Assembly: GCA_037127315.1 (NCBI GenBank)
Contig: JBBBDQ010001688.1
Location: forward strand, 3,391,001-3,455,000
Direction of reading: 5' to 3'
From: Ascarosepion bandense
Taxonomy: Eukaryota > Mollusca > Cephalopoda > Sepiida > Sepiidae
DNA length: 64,000 bases
Below the pieces are notes generated by a model. The model saw nothing but the letters and a program-made list of their open reading frames with translations, ran no database searches and was not told where the DNA came from. Position numbers and translations under genes: made by a program. Positions 20,361 through 30,464 of the stretch are shown here, in pieces. How positions within the stretch are numbered: the stretch's first letter is position 1; each line of letters starts with the position of its first letter.

Positions 20361-21824
20361 CGCTTTCTTATGACCTTCTGTCTCTCTCTTTCACACTGCA
20401 CTAATTCTGATTCTCCCTTTTTCTGATTTACTTGTCGGCAACAAAAAAGAAAGAGGAACAAAGACATCATTTTGATTTTCATTCTCACTCAGAAAAAACT
20501 CTTCGCCTAGTACAACTCTACACACTCACAGTGAAACATAGACATCTTTTCTTCACAAAGCTATTTCGTCTGATTTTAAGAAACCTGAACTCTTAGACAC
20601 ACGTTCAAAATAAAAAAAAAAACTTTATGCAGAAGTTTCTAAAATAAATGTTATTTCGAAACAACAAAATTGATGTTATTCTTCTCGTTAAATAAATGTA
20701 CATATATTAATAAAAGTGGGACCATTTTATCTTTTGTGCAAAATTCTGATTCTTTCAAATGTTGTGGGCGAAGTCATGTTTGACACAAGGCCGTTTCGCA
20801 AGCATTTTTTAATAAAAAATTATAAAGTTTGAATTAATGAAAAAGCATCAGAGAAATATTGATTGCAAATGGAATTTGAAATAAAACGTATTGACGGGAA
20901 GTCAAATTAGAAATTGAAAAGGAAAGTGTTAAAGAAAAAGGTTTCTGATAACAAAATTATATGAAATTAAAAAATTGAAATAAAATAGATTAGCATTATG
21001 AAAGAGAAATCCAAAAATAGGAATGATATATAAAAATTCAAATTCATATTTTTTTTATTAAAAATTATTAAAATCATAATTTAAAAAATAATAAAATTAT
21101 TTGGTCTCAGAAAACTCGTAATTAAAAAGTGGATCCCGAATTATACAGATAAAAGTAAGCTTTCAGGAATGTAAATTTATCGTTTCCATCATGTGACTGT
21201 AGAATGTTTTTTATTTATTAATTCGTGTATCAATTGTTTTTATATTTTTTCTTCTTTTGAGATACATATTTTTTGTTCGTGTAAGTTCTTCAGAGAATAT
21301 CAATGGGTTTCCAGATGTTAGAATTTTTACTTGTCACTGAAACTCTCAAAGCTGAATGAAAACCTTCAAGAGCCATATTGGTTCGAGGCTATTCCTGAAG
21401 TACGCGGTAACGAAGATTCCAAAAACGAATTGGTTACAAAGATGTTTTCGCTTCTCCGTTGTCTTCCTCTTTTTGGTGCAATCTATGTCAGCTAAAAACA
21501 ACTGCATTCGAGTATATGGAAAAGTATAAATATATTTAATGTTTGGAACTTTTATTTTTGAAGATGCTTTATTTATTGAAGTATTTTTAAAGAGGCTTGC
21601 ATGGTAACCAATCTTTCGGGCCGGATTTCATCGAAAGGTCAAAGGAGTGTCAGTCGCACTTGTTCTTCATTGCAAATATCCAGTTAATACTGCGGTGGGG
21701 GAGTATGCAGTGAATACAGGAAAGATGTGTGATAATTATAAACACGATTTCTCTTAACGCGATTAGAGTTCACTTCCCGCTCTTTCCGCGATTCAGTAAC
21801 ATAACAATAAAAATATTATGTTGA
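20361..21824. other. Unassigned AT-rich sequence
   Basis: Nothing recognised apart from the second copy of the 46-bp direct repeat at 20,762-20,806. Open frames are short and without motifs. Confidence 0.6.
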
Positions 21825-22388
21825 ACCTGAGTTTGAGTTTTGTTGAACGGCATATCAACCTCTGTGGGTTATTTAATGTTAAAAAGGTAGGGTCGCAAGG
21901 AATTTTTTTAAAATTTCGGTTATAGTGAGAAGGTTTATTTTGTCACATTTTGCTGAAAAATATTTTAATTTTAATTTTAATTTAGAAATCTGAGGATGTC
22001 TTCTAGTTTTCTATTAAAAATGTATTGCCGGTAATAATTTTTTTCCTTCAAAAATGTATTATGGCAATAATTTTTTTACCCTCAAAAATATGTTATGACA
22101 ATAATTTTTTCTTGAAGAATGCATTGTTGGTAATATTTTTCCTTTAAAAATGTATATTTTTCTGTAAAAGTCTATTTTTATGTATATATATAAAAGTGTA
22201 TTTTTATACTTTCATAGTTTTTTGACCCCAGTTTGGGGGTTAACTATTTGCCCATAGCTAGGACCCTAGCAGGTGCTACCACTCCGGATAAGGGTGGACC
22301 TGGGAACAACAGCAATTAAGAGGTGGTTCCATGCTCCTCACAACCTTCCAATTAGAGGCCTAGCTGCCGGATGCAGTTTACCGTCATA
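21825..22388. repeat. Right arm of the large inverted repeat
   Basis: Counterpart of 17,535-18,075 (landmarks listed there). It includes TGACCCCAGTTTGGGGGTTAACTA-like sequence at 22,222-22,245, matching AACCTCCAAACTGGTGTCAA in the left arm. Confidence 0.7.
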
Positions 22389-22856
22389 CCCAGGACCCTG
22401 AACCTGATAATTATCACTGTGACTTCTATCACGAATATAACAATACAATGCCACCCTTTTCTCGCTTTAATTATTATTATTATTATTATTAATAATAATA
22501 ATTAGAATGCGTGTTTGAACTTTCTCATTATCATCATGACTACAATCATTCATATTACATTTCTTGCTTTCCCACCTTTTCACTTAAACATCAACAACAA
22601 CAACAATAATAATGATAATATGTCAAACATGACTATTATTGTGACTACTCAATTACAAAATAAACTTAAACCCTTTACTTAATGTTGTGGCCTGTCAAGG
22701 CCAGGAAGAAAGACACGAAAAGAAGAAGGTAGGTTGAACCAGTTTATTGGAATAACAGAACATATGCACAAAATAAGAGTGTTATTAGTCAGCAGATAGA
22801 AATGTCCGTCCGAAGTGTCAAGTTACACTGCGTCTCGACTGCCTCCTTTAGAAATT
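22389..22856. other. Unassigned; (TTA)n and a possible LTR start
   Basis: (TTA)n(TAA)n at about 22,470-22,503 and (AAC)n near 22,591-22,605. TGTTGTGGCCTGTCAAGGCC near 22,683 begins like the 10.3-kb LTR, but no matching end was found. Confidence 0.4.
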
Positions 22857-23506
22857 CTCGCAGGCTAGTATTTGTCTATATTTCTGAGATGAGGTAGTAT
22901 TTACACAATTTACAGTATTTACATGATTCGGGCTATTGTCCTCATCTTTGTTGCCATTTGTACGACGTTTCGGCCGTTGTACGCCCCGGACTTCTTCAAG
23001 TGCTAGGAATTTCGAACTGAATCCTTTATCACAATCACTGGGGCATATGAACTCCATTCCTTGCGTAAAGCCTCCATTGGAAGTCATGAGTTATCTCCCA
23101 TTAACCCTGGAAGTTACTTGTTCACCATTGCTGTAGTTTGGTATTGAACTCACAACTCAAGAGACAAGTCAGGAACTAACCAACATCTATATAAGGGCAC
23201 ATGACCAAGTGGATATAGATGTTGGTTAGTTCTTGACTCTTAGAGTTGTGAGTTCAATACCAAGTTACAGCAGTGGTGAACACGTAATTTGCAGGGTTAG
23301 AGGGAGGGAACTCACGACTTCCAATCGAGGCTTTACCTAAGGAATGAGGATGATATACCCCAGTGATTGTAATAAAGGGTTCGGTTCGAAATTCTTAGCA
23401 ATTTAAGAAGGCCGGAGCATACAACGTCCGAAACGTCGTAGAAATAGCAACAAAGAAAAGGACAATAGTTCGAATAATGTAAATACTGTCTCGCAGGTTA
23501 GTATTT
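22857..23506. mobile_element. Head-to-head SINE-F pair flanked by a 17-bp direct repeat
   Basis: Two SINE-F copies point outward from a common centre: 22,874-23,192 on the minus strand and 23,196-23,489 on the plus strand. The centre is CCAACATCTATAT then ATATAGATGTTGG. The plus copy has box-A-like ATGACCAAGTGG and box B GAGTTCAATACC; the minus copy starts inside the head and lacks box A. CTCGCAGGCTAGTATTT (22,857-22,873) and CTCGCAGGTTAGTATTT (23,490-23,506) flank the whole unit, a 17-bp direct repeat with one mismatch, as expected if the pair inserted as one element. Confidence 0.75.
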
Positions 23507-23553
23507 ATGAAGGAGGAAGAGTTAATTTCAATGTAGATAGGGCACCATAATAC

Positions 23554-23610
<57 letters not shown>

Positions 23611-24142
23611 TCTCCACGATAGAGTTGGGCAATATTTACATTGGACAATGTGCAAACATGATGGAAAATCTGTAAACAAACACTGGTATGAACATCATCC
23701 AGCACCGGTTACAGAAATAGAAGATGTAACCATTCCATGGGATTACACCATTCACCAGGAATTTGAAAAACTGTCAAAATATAAAGACCTGGAAATTGAA
23801 ATAGAAAAAATGTGGAAATTGAAAACAAGAGTTGTGCCAGTGATAGTAGGTGCACTTGGAATGATAAAAAATAGAACAAAACAACACATTGAAAGAATCC
23901 TTGGAAACCCCAGCTTAAGAGACATACAAAAAATTGTCTTATTAAGTACAGCCCACACACTAAGGAAAACTTTATCTATGTAATGCTGAGGATGATAGGG
24001 AAGATAGAAAAACATGAAATGGAGCCATAACAACACGTCACGACCTGCCTTAGGTCTCCCCGCAGACTTGGTTGGTAGTGAGACCAAAGCAGAAATCGAA
24101 ATATGATGAAAAATGACATAATAATAATAATAACTGGTAGTA
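23554..24142 (+). pseudogene. R2/R4-like LINE relic with endonuclease-centre deletion
   Basis: Preceded by an (AAT)n run of about 55 bp (23,554-23,608). The frame from 23,648 reads WYEHHPAPVTEIEDVTIPWD and jumps from the TIH position straight to EFEKLSKYKDLEIEIEKMWK, deleting roughly 45 codons that hold the RPD...D nuclease centre. It then continues VVPVIVGALGM to a stop at 23,981. The 3' UTR (CCTGCCTTAGGTCTCCCCGC, ATATGATGAAAAATGACATAA) and (TAA)n tail are almost identical to 26,404-26,560, so this copy and the one at 25.8 kb are recent relatives. Confidence 0.85.
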
Positions 24143-24605
24143 CCTGTGAAAATTGCACAATTTTGCTATTTGAATTAATATTTGAATCCTTGGGAGTTGT
24201 ACGGGAAAATGCAACTATCACCTCGATAAATATTTGTGTTTAAAAACTTGAACCAAATATTGCAATAACAATCATAAGTATGAATATAGCGCGTTGTTTA
24301 AAGAAGTAAGAGAGTACAAATGAAAAGTTTTAAAACTGACAAGTTTTCCATTTCACTGAAGCAGGCGTTAAACACATTATCGCCTTCTTCTTTTTCTTTT
24401 ACTGAAACCAGAGTATCTGATATATGTTTTGCGCTTGCTTGTGATCAAAACGGAATAGTCCATTATCTATGACAGTATGTAACGTACATGCTATGAAACA
24501 ATCGGATCTATAGTATGATAATGTCATGATGAACATCCTTATGATCATCATGACTAATGTTCACCCGACGAGAATGCAATCTCCGCTTTATCCTCTGTAC
24601 AGGGA
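24143..24605. other. Unassigned sequence
   Basis: Nothing recognised. Confidence 0.6.

Positions 24606-24644
<39 letters not shown>
24606..24644. repeat. (AAT)n microsatellite
   Basis: About 12 AAT units. Confidence 0.97.
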
Positions 24645-25170
24645 TTAACAATTAAGAGTATGTGACTCCCCTTTGCAAGGATGTTTCCAACTAGCGTCCA
24701 GTTGGCAGACAAAAATAAACAGGGTTGTAACTCAGTACATGTCCCTCTCTTCACTCACCATAGGGTGGATATTGTGCTGATATTTATTGAGCACAATATT
24801 CACACTGGAACCACAGCCAATCGGAACCTACAGAATAGACTTGCCTAGATAACTTAATGGAATCTCCCAGGCTGTTATATAAACCACCTACCAATTTGCT
24901 GGGTTAATTGGAGCTGGTAGTCTATAGTTCTGCGTGGTTTATCATTTTTTTAAACTGTGATGACTATCGTGCTGCATTAATCTGTGGGCTGCCAATAGGT
25001 CCTGGTGCTATTATGTCTCTTTCTAGGACTTTTCAAAGGGCCTGTTTTACTGGTTCCTTGAAATGGAAAGGCACGGAAATTGGGCTGTGCCTGACTTTAG
25101 GTATTGCGCCTTCTTTTAGATATATGTGGGCAGCGGGACCAGACATAGATGGGAATAGTCACATACACGA
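24645..25170. other. Unassigned sequence
   Basis: A plus-strand frame from 24,908 runs about 170 codons through this stretch and the next feature, but its product has no recognised motif. The minus-strand reading at 25.2-25.4 kb is more coherent, so I treat the long plus frame as non-coding. Confidence 0.4.
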
Positions 25171-25171
25171 G

Positions 25172-25400
25172 GTTTCGGTCATGGTACGTTACGGCCATCT
25201 TCAGGTGATATACGTTAAAATTTTGAACCGAACCATTTATTTAGTCCACGGGAATAGACTGTTCAATTTCAAATGCTTTCTTGGGTATCTCAGTTTTCTA
25301 TTAACTTCCTTTAGTAAGTCGACTCTTTCAAGTCTTTTGTTACCTCTTCTGTGGCCAGGTATTGAAATCACAACGATTTTGAATCAAGTCCCTTTCTGGA
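25172..25400 (-). pseudogene. Possible Penelope-like 3' coding end followed by a hammerhead-like core
   Basis: On the minus strand an uninterrupted frame of about 46 codons (about 25,250-25,387) reads VVISIPGHRRGNKRLERVDL and then KEVNRKLRYPRKHLKLNSLF and stops. Some 30 nt after the stop comes CTGAAGATGGCC...GGACCGAAAC-like sequence (25,172-25,204). ORF stop followed by a hammerhead-like core is the arrangement seen in the Penelope-like element at 36.5-36.7 kb. The protein itself is not recognised, so the assignment rests on layout only. Confidence 0.25.
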
Positions 25401-25721
25401 TAACTTCAAACAACATTTTTGTTCGCATGTGTCATTAAAGACATCAGTGAGAGAATTTTATGTGACTTATGAACCTAATGTAGTAATGACCATGAATCGT
25501 ATCATTTCGATTGTATAATAATCTTTGTGTTTTCTCCTTTCTTCACTTCAATAATCTTTAATTGAATTCCTTCATTACTCTGCTGATTATTATAACAATA
25601 TAGTTGCGATCTTTTCGTCTTTTAATTTAATAACAATAAAAACAAAGTCTGATAGAAGATTCTCATTATCGCCATAACTATTATTACTAATATTTCAGTT
25701 AAGATTTTAATCTTTTTCTAT

Positions 25722-25726
<5 letters not shown>
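25401..25726. other. Unassigned AT-rich sequence
   Basis: Nothing recognised; leads into (AAT)n. Confidence 0.6.
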
Positions 25727-25763
<37 letters not shown>

Positions 25764-26562
25764 TATAATTATAATTATAATAATTATGCATAATAATTAT
25801 AATTATAATAATTATGCATAATAATATGGATCCAAAATGCAGGTTTTGTGATAAACACCAAGAAACAATAGACCACCTAATCTCAGGCTGTTCTGTGCTT
25901 GCCCCAAACGAATATAAAAATCGCCACGATAGAGTTGGGCAATATTTACATTGGACAATGTGCAAACATTATGGAAAAGCTGTAAACAAACACTGGTATG
26001 AACATCATCCAGCACCGGTTACAGAAATAGAAGATGTAACCATTCTATGGGATTATACCATCTACACAGACAGAAAAATTGAAGCAAACAGGCCAGACAT
26101 TATTGTTAAAAACCAGAAGGAGAAAACTTGTCTATTAATTGATATGGCTTGTCCAGCGGATTGTAACATAGCAATCAAGGAATTTGAAAAACTGTCAAAA
26201 TATAAAGACCTGGAAATTGAAATAGAAAAAATGTGGAAATTGAAAACAAGAGTTGTGCCAGTGATAGTAGGTGCACTTGGAATGATAAAAAATGGAACAA
26301 AACAACACATTGAAAGAATCCTTGGAAACCCCAGCTTAAGAGACATACAAAAAATTGTCTTATTAAGTACAGCCCACACACTAAGGAAAACTTTATCTAT
26401 GTAATGCTGAGGATGATAGGGAAGATAGAAAAACATGAAATGGAGCCATAACAACACGCCACTACCTGCCTTAGGTCTCCCCGCAGACTTGGTTGGTAGT
26501 GAGACCAAAGCAGAAATCGAAATATGATGAAAAATGACATAATAATAATAATAATAATAATA
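25727..26562 (+). pseudogene. R2/R4-like LINE 3' end with intact endonuclease frame
   Basis: (AAT)n (25,727-25,762), a short ATTATGCATAATAATTATAA duplication, then a 196-codon open frame (25,814-26,404). Residues 9-26 form a CX2CX8HX4C zinc finger (CRFCDK...HLISGC); NRPDI at 92-96 and LLID at 107-110 give PDX14D, the restriction-like nuclease signature of R2/R4-group LINEs; KEFEKLSKYKDLEIEIEKMW (122-141) and TRVVPVIVGALGM (145-157) complete the domain. This is the best preserved nuclease in the window, but RT is missing, so it is a 5'-truncated insertion, not a functional gene. The 3' UTR ends in (AAT)n that abuts the next copy. Confidence 0.88.
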
Positions 26563-26599
26563 TTGCTTATTAACAGAATGATCCTGGAAAACTGCTACA

Positions 26600-27138
26600 A
26601 TACAAAGAAAAATCTTAGTACTGGCTGGATAGATTATCGTAAGGCATTCGATAGTGTGCCACATTCCTGGATTTTAAAGACTTTAAATATACACAAGATA
26701 TCACCCGTCATCATCAATTTCATCAAACAATGCATGTAGATATGGAAAACAACCCTTTACCTCAATCATATAAATAGAACCTATAAGTCTGGTGAAATAA
26801 ATTTCAAAAGAGGTATATTTCAAGGTGACTCTTTGTCTCCGTTACTATTCTGCATATCATTAATAGCCCTAACCAGTCAACTTAATAAGACAGAATGTGG
26901 TTATAAAATAGCCCAAAAGAAAATAAGCCATCTGCAAACTGTAAAATGCTTCAGCGAAGACATTGGAATGAAATTCAATTTGAATAAATGTGCTGAAGCT
27001 TCAGTTTTACGTGGATCAATACAAGAAACATCCTCAATTAGATTAGACCCTGCTGTAACAATAAAAGAATTGAAACCAGAAGAAGCTTATAAATACCTAG
27101 GTGTAAATGTGAGTGAAAAAATTCACGATAAAAAATGA
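26600..27138 (+). pseudogene. LINE reverse transcriptase relic lacking the catalytic YxDD box
   Basis: Frame 1 encodes TGWIDYRKAFDSVPHSWIL, the RT block with the first catalytic Asp. A stop at about 26,740 breaks it. The next segment encodes FKRGIFQGDSLSPLLFC (QGDxxSPxLF block), then KKISHL, and joins directly to QTVKCFSEDIGMKFNLNKC. The YxDD catalytic box that should lie between these is gone, an in-frame loss of roughly 20-30 residues near 26,935. EEAYKYLGVNVSE marks the conserved end of the RT. It is inactive. Confidence 0.82.
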
Positions 27139-27560
27139 AAGAAATAGTGCGTAAAGAGTACTATAGAAGGCTACGAATGGTATTAAAAACTGAATTGAAT
27201 TCTCAGAACAGATTTATGGCCATTAATAGCCTTGCCATTTCAGTTGTCCAATATAGTTTCAACATCTTAAACTGGACTCTAAACGACATCAGGCGAATGG
27301 ATTCTAAAACAAGAAAGCTTCTTTCTAAGCATAAGATGCATCATCCAAAGGCTGATGTAGACTTATACATACCCCGTAAAGAAGGTGGAAGAAGTCTTAT
27401 TCAGCTAGAATTGTCATACAAGACAACAACTATTGGCTTACTAACATGTATAGAAACAACAAAGGACTGTATGATACAATTAGTCAAGCAACAGGAAGAA
27501 CGAAAGAAAAAATATTCAATAAAAAATAAGGCAATAAATACAAACAAGATTTACATTTAG
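27135..27560 (+). pseudogene. LINE post-RT connector relic
   Basis: Open frame of 141 codons overlapping the RT frame by a few bases. It contains VRKEYYRRLRMVLKTELNSQ, NSLAISVVQYSFNILNW and DLYIPRKEGGRSLIQLE, a block typical of RT thumb or connector segments in R2/R4-like ORFs. It ends at a stop at 27,558. The parallel region at 18.1 kb is an older copy. Confidence 0.75.
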
Positions 27561-27599
27561 TAGATTCTGTAGAAAAGCAAAACAGAAGTCAAGAACCAA

Positions 27600-28370
27600 C
27601 TATTGCGGCAAAAAAAAATATGAAAATGAAAGCCAAGGATAAATTTCTTGAACGGATGAAACAACGCTGGCAAGACAAACCTCTGCATGGCCAATATCCA
27701 CAACGTGCCAATAAATCCAATGTTGACAAAGTTAATAGTCATCGCTGGTTACGTGCATCTGCATTAAAGTCTGAGACTGAAGGCTTTATTCTTGCAGCGC
27801 AATACCAAAGTATTTTCATTAGAAACTTTCAGGCAAATATTATACATAATAATATGGATCCAAAATGCAGGTTTTGTGATAAACACCAAGAAACAATAGA
27901 CCATCTAATCTTAGGTTGTTCTGTACTTGCCACAAATGAATTTAAAAATCGTCACGATAGAGTGGGGCAATATTTACATTGGATAATGTGCAAAAACTAT
28001 GGAAAATATGTAAACAAACACTGGTATGAACATCACCCAGCACCGGTTACAGAAATAGAAGATGTCACCATTCTATGGGATTGCACCATCTACACAGACA
28101 GAAACATTGAACCAAATAGGCCGGACATTATTGTTAAAAACCAGAAAGAAAAAAACTTGCCTATTAATTGATATGGCTTGTCCAGCGGAATGTAATATAG
28201 CAACCAAGGAATTCGAAAAACTGTCAAAATATAAAGACTTGGAAATTGAAATAGAAAAAATGTGGAAATTGAAAACAAGAGTCGGGCCAGTGATAGTGAG
28301 TGCACTTGGAATGATAGAAAATAGAACAAAACAACACATTGAAGAATCCCTGGAAACCCCATCTTAAGAG
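27600..28370 (+). pseudogene. LINE zinc finger and restriction-like nuclease relic
   Basis: The frame from 27,620 carries HGQYPQRANKSNVDKVNSHR, then CRFCDKHQETIDHLILGC and WYEHHPAPVTEIEDVTILWD, then NRPDIIVKNQKEK, and is broken by a +A frameshift near 28,150 in an A-run. The continuation (from about 28,165) has LLIDMACPAECN and WKLKTRVGPVIVSALGM to a stop at 28,365. One frameshift thus separates the P-D from the second Asp of the nuclease. Confidence 0.82.
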
Positions 28371-28580
28371 ATAAAGAAAAATTGTCTTGTTAAGTACAGT
28401 CAACAGACTAAGGAGAACTTTGTCTATGTAACGCTAGGGATGTTAGGGGAGATAGAAAAAATATGAAATGGAGCCATAGCAATATACACCGACCTGCCTT
28501 AGGTTTTCCCGCAGATTTGATTGGTAGTGCGACCATAGCAGAAATCGAAATATGATGAAAAATGACAACATAACAATAAT

Positions 28581-28809
28581 AAAACCTTCGTTGCAAGAAG
28601 TTCAAAGATAGTGTTGGTTGACACTGGCCAATTATTATAATGAATTCTGTTGATATCGATACAAGCCAAATGTAGTTGAGGATAAAGTGCCTTTTTTTGT
28701 ATGACTGACGAAAGTATTTTTTGCTCCTGTTGCCTGGTTGACATGTAACGAGCTAATGAAGAATATTCAAAGGAACATTTTTTAAAAAATAATATCAATA
28801 ATTACTGAC
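28581..28809. other. Unassigned sequence (possible intron)
   Basis: Nothing recognised. It lies directly downstream (minus strand) of the candidate exon below. Confidence 0.5.
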
Positions 28810-28916
28810 CTGAAGTAACAGAGAATTCCCAGGGCAAATAACAGCGCGACTGTAGAAACTCCAAATCCGCAATGCAAGATGAAATTCATGACGTTGAAAT
28901 ATTTGTACCCGGGATG
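28810..28916 (-). CDS. Candidate host exon encoding a membrane segment
   Basis: On the minus strand a good acceptor, ACTTTGCTTGTTTCAG, precedes CATCCCGGG, and TACTTCAG|GTCAGTAA is a plausible donor. The 107-nt interval is open from its first base in phase 0: HPGYKYFNVMNFILHCGFGV, then STVALLFALGILCYFR. Residues about 9-35 form one continuous hydrophobic helix, so the parent protein is probably an integral membrane protein. I do not recognise the family. It is not part of any repeat family seen here. Confidence comes from the splice signals plus coherent protein character, not from homology. Confidence 0.5.
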
Positions 28917-28974
28917 CTGAAACAAGCAAAGTAATATATACAAGTTGTAAACAATAAACAACACCAACAACAAA

Positions 28975-29212
28975 AGATTTTTCTTTACACAAGCTCGTTA
29001 GATAGGTTATCCGGTGCTTTCCTCTGTCCCTCTTGCCTTCAATATGTCCTGTGAGTGTCAAATTCTCTTAGTAAATTTTCTCTTTTCTCTATCTCTCCTA
29101 ATCCCTGTTCTGCCAACCATTTACACAAGCTATTTAGATCGGTTATGTGCTGCTTTCCTCTGTCCCTCTTGCCTTCAATATCTACTGCCAGTTTCAAATT
29201 TTCCTTAAAGCT
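28975..29212 (-). pseudogene. Duplicated RTE LINE ORF fragment
   Basis: Two tandem pieces of the RTE C-terminal region on the minus strand: one at 28,990-29,064 (GHIEGKRDRGKHRITYLTSL) and one at about 29,110-29,205 (a related GKRDRGKQ... segment followed by LCKWLAEQGLG). Both match the GKRDRGKQRITYL block at 61.07 kb. The plus-strand frames here are shadows. Confidence 0.65.
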
Positions 29213-29979
29213 GAGTTACTCTAGCGCTTATAATAAGTCACTACTAAAATGCCATGTAAATGTTTATATAAAAGGAAGTGTGAAGATCCGCTCTTTGTTA
29301 TTTATGAAGAATCTCATAATACGTAGCAGAAGTAACCGACCAGATGTGGCAGAAATATTTAATGCAACGATAAATGACAGACTTACAAATATAAAGTGAA
29401 CTCAGGAAGAATTTCTCTCCCGTCACACCCCCAAAAAAAAATTAATAAAGGAATAATTCCTATTCTTGCCTTGTGTCGTAGTCGCCTTACGAAGCTCTGC
29501 TGTAATAATTAAACTCCAAGTTCTTTTCAACTGAACGCTATTTAAAGTGTCTTTGTTGCTAATTCTTTTTTCCCTTGTCTGGAATTAACCATCAACCATT
29601 GACCAAATTCTTTCCGAAGTACTAATATCGATTTCTTCAGTTGATTTCGTCTTCGATAATAAAAGGAACACTTTGGCGATGGGAATGTGACTTCTTCGTA
29701 CTTTTGAGAAAAAAACATAGACTCGTTATTAATCGATCGATAATACAATTGATGGCCATTATTAGTGATGCTTAAACTGATATTTTCAATGCAATGTTCA
29801 ATAATACTGATATTTAATTGATATTGATCTTATTATATGGGATGTTGCTGGTGTGATTTATACCGACTGCTTTGTCTACGACCCTACTTTTGGTAAATCA
29901 TTTTATGTGCTATCTTTCATTGATGACATCATTTAATTGTTGTTCCTTTTATTTGTTGTTCTACAAATCAAAGACATGC
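29213..29979. other. Mostly unassigned; a weak exon candidate at 29,604-29,700 (-)
   Basis: On the minus strand an acceptor-like TATGTTTTTTTCTCAAAAG precedes a 32-codon open stretch (YEEVTFPSPKCSFYYRRRNQ...RKEF) ending at a poor donor TTTG|GTCAAT. It is on the same strand as, and about 0.7 kb upstream of, the 28.8-kb candidate exon. The rest is featureless. Confidence 0.2.
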
Positions 29980-30370
29980 CATTTTAATTGAATTAGTTTT
30001 CCCGATCTTTTTTATGTTTTCCTTTTAGGCTCATTTTTTTCTCATTTTCTTTCTTTCTTTCTTTCTTTCTTTCTATTTGACATTACAAATTTATTTCTTT
30101 ATTTCTGTCTTTCTTGCATTATTTAATTTATTAGAAAAATTTTGTTTTTCCCGATATTCTTTCTTTCATTCAATTTCGAATTATTTCATTTTTCTTTTAA
30201 TCTCATGTGTATTCTTTCTTTCCAATTTTTTCTTTTAATTTCCCGAGTTGTTTTCTTTCTATTTCTTATGATTTGTTTCTTTCTTTTTTCTTTCTCTTTC
30301 GCATAATTTCTTTTTTCTTTCATTTGCGAATGATTTCTTCCTTTCTTTCTTGCTTTTTCTGGGTTTACTG
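29980..30370. repeat. Polypyrimidine (CTTT-rich) domain
   Basis: Strong T/C bias on the plus strand with (TTTC)n at about 30,050-30,075 and many TTTCTTTC motifs; similar to the tracts at 7.5 and 57.9 kb. Confidence 0.75.
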
Positions 30371-30464
30371 TCAGGAATGGCAGAATATTCGTGATTGAAC
30401 GGATTTTAAACTGTATAGAGAGAGTTGAAAACTTGGAGTCGTACTAAAAATGATTACGAAATTT

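Larger units (their letters stand above)
26563..28580 (+). mobile_element. R2/R4-like LINE, longest copy (RT, zinc finger, nuclease)
   Basis: 5'-truncated at (AAT)n and arranged directly downstream of, and in the same orientation as, the copy ending at 26,562. It contains RT, thumb or connector, zinc finger and nuclease in that order, each in a separately broken frame. The 3' UTR (GCCTTAGGTTTTCCCGCAGA; AAATCGAAATATGATGAAAA) ends in an AACAATAATAAAACC tail near 28,580. The tandem arrangement suggests insertion at, or slippage through, the (AAT)n tail of the older copy. Confidence 0.85.

Noticed and set aside
24908..25438. 176-codon plus-strand frame
   Set aside because: No motif, and the opposite strand gives a more coherent reading with a hammerhead-like motif after the stop.
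26062..26664. 200-codon minus-strand frame
   Set aside because: Antisense shadow of the LINE nuclease frame at 25,814-26,404 plus the (AAT)n tail (poly-Tyr).
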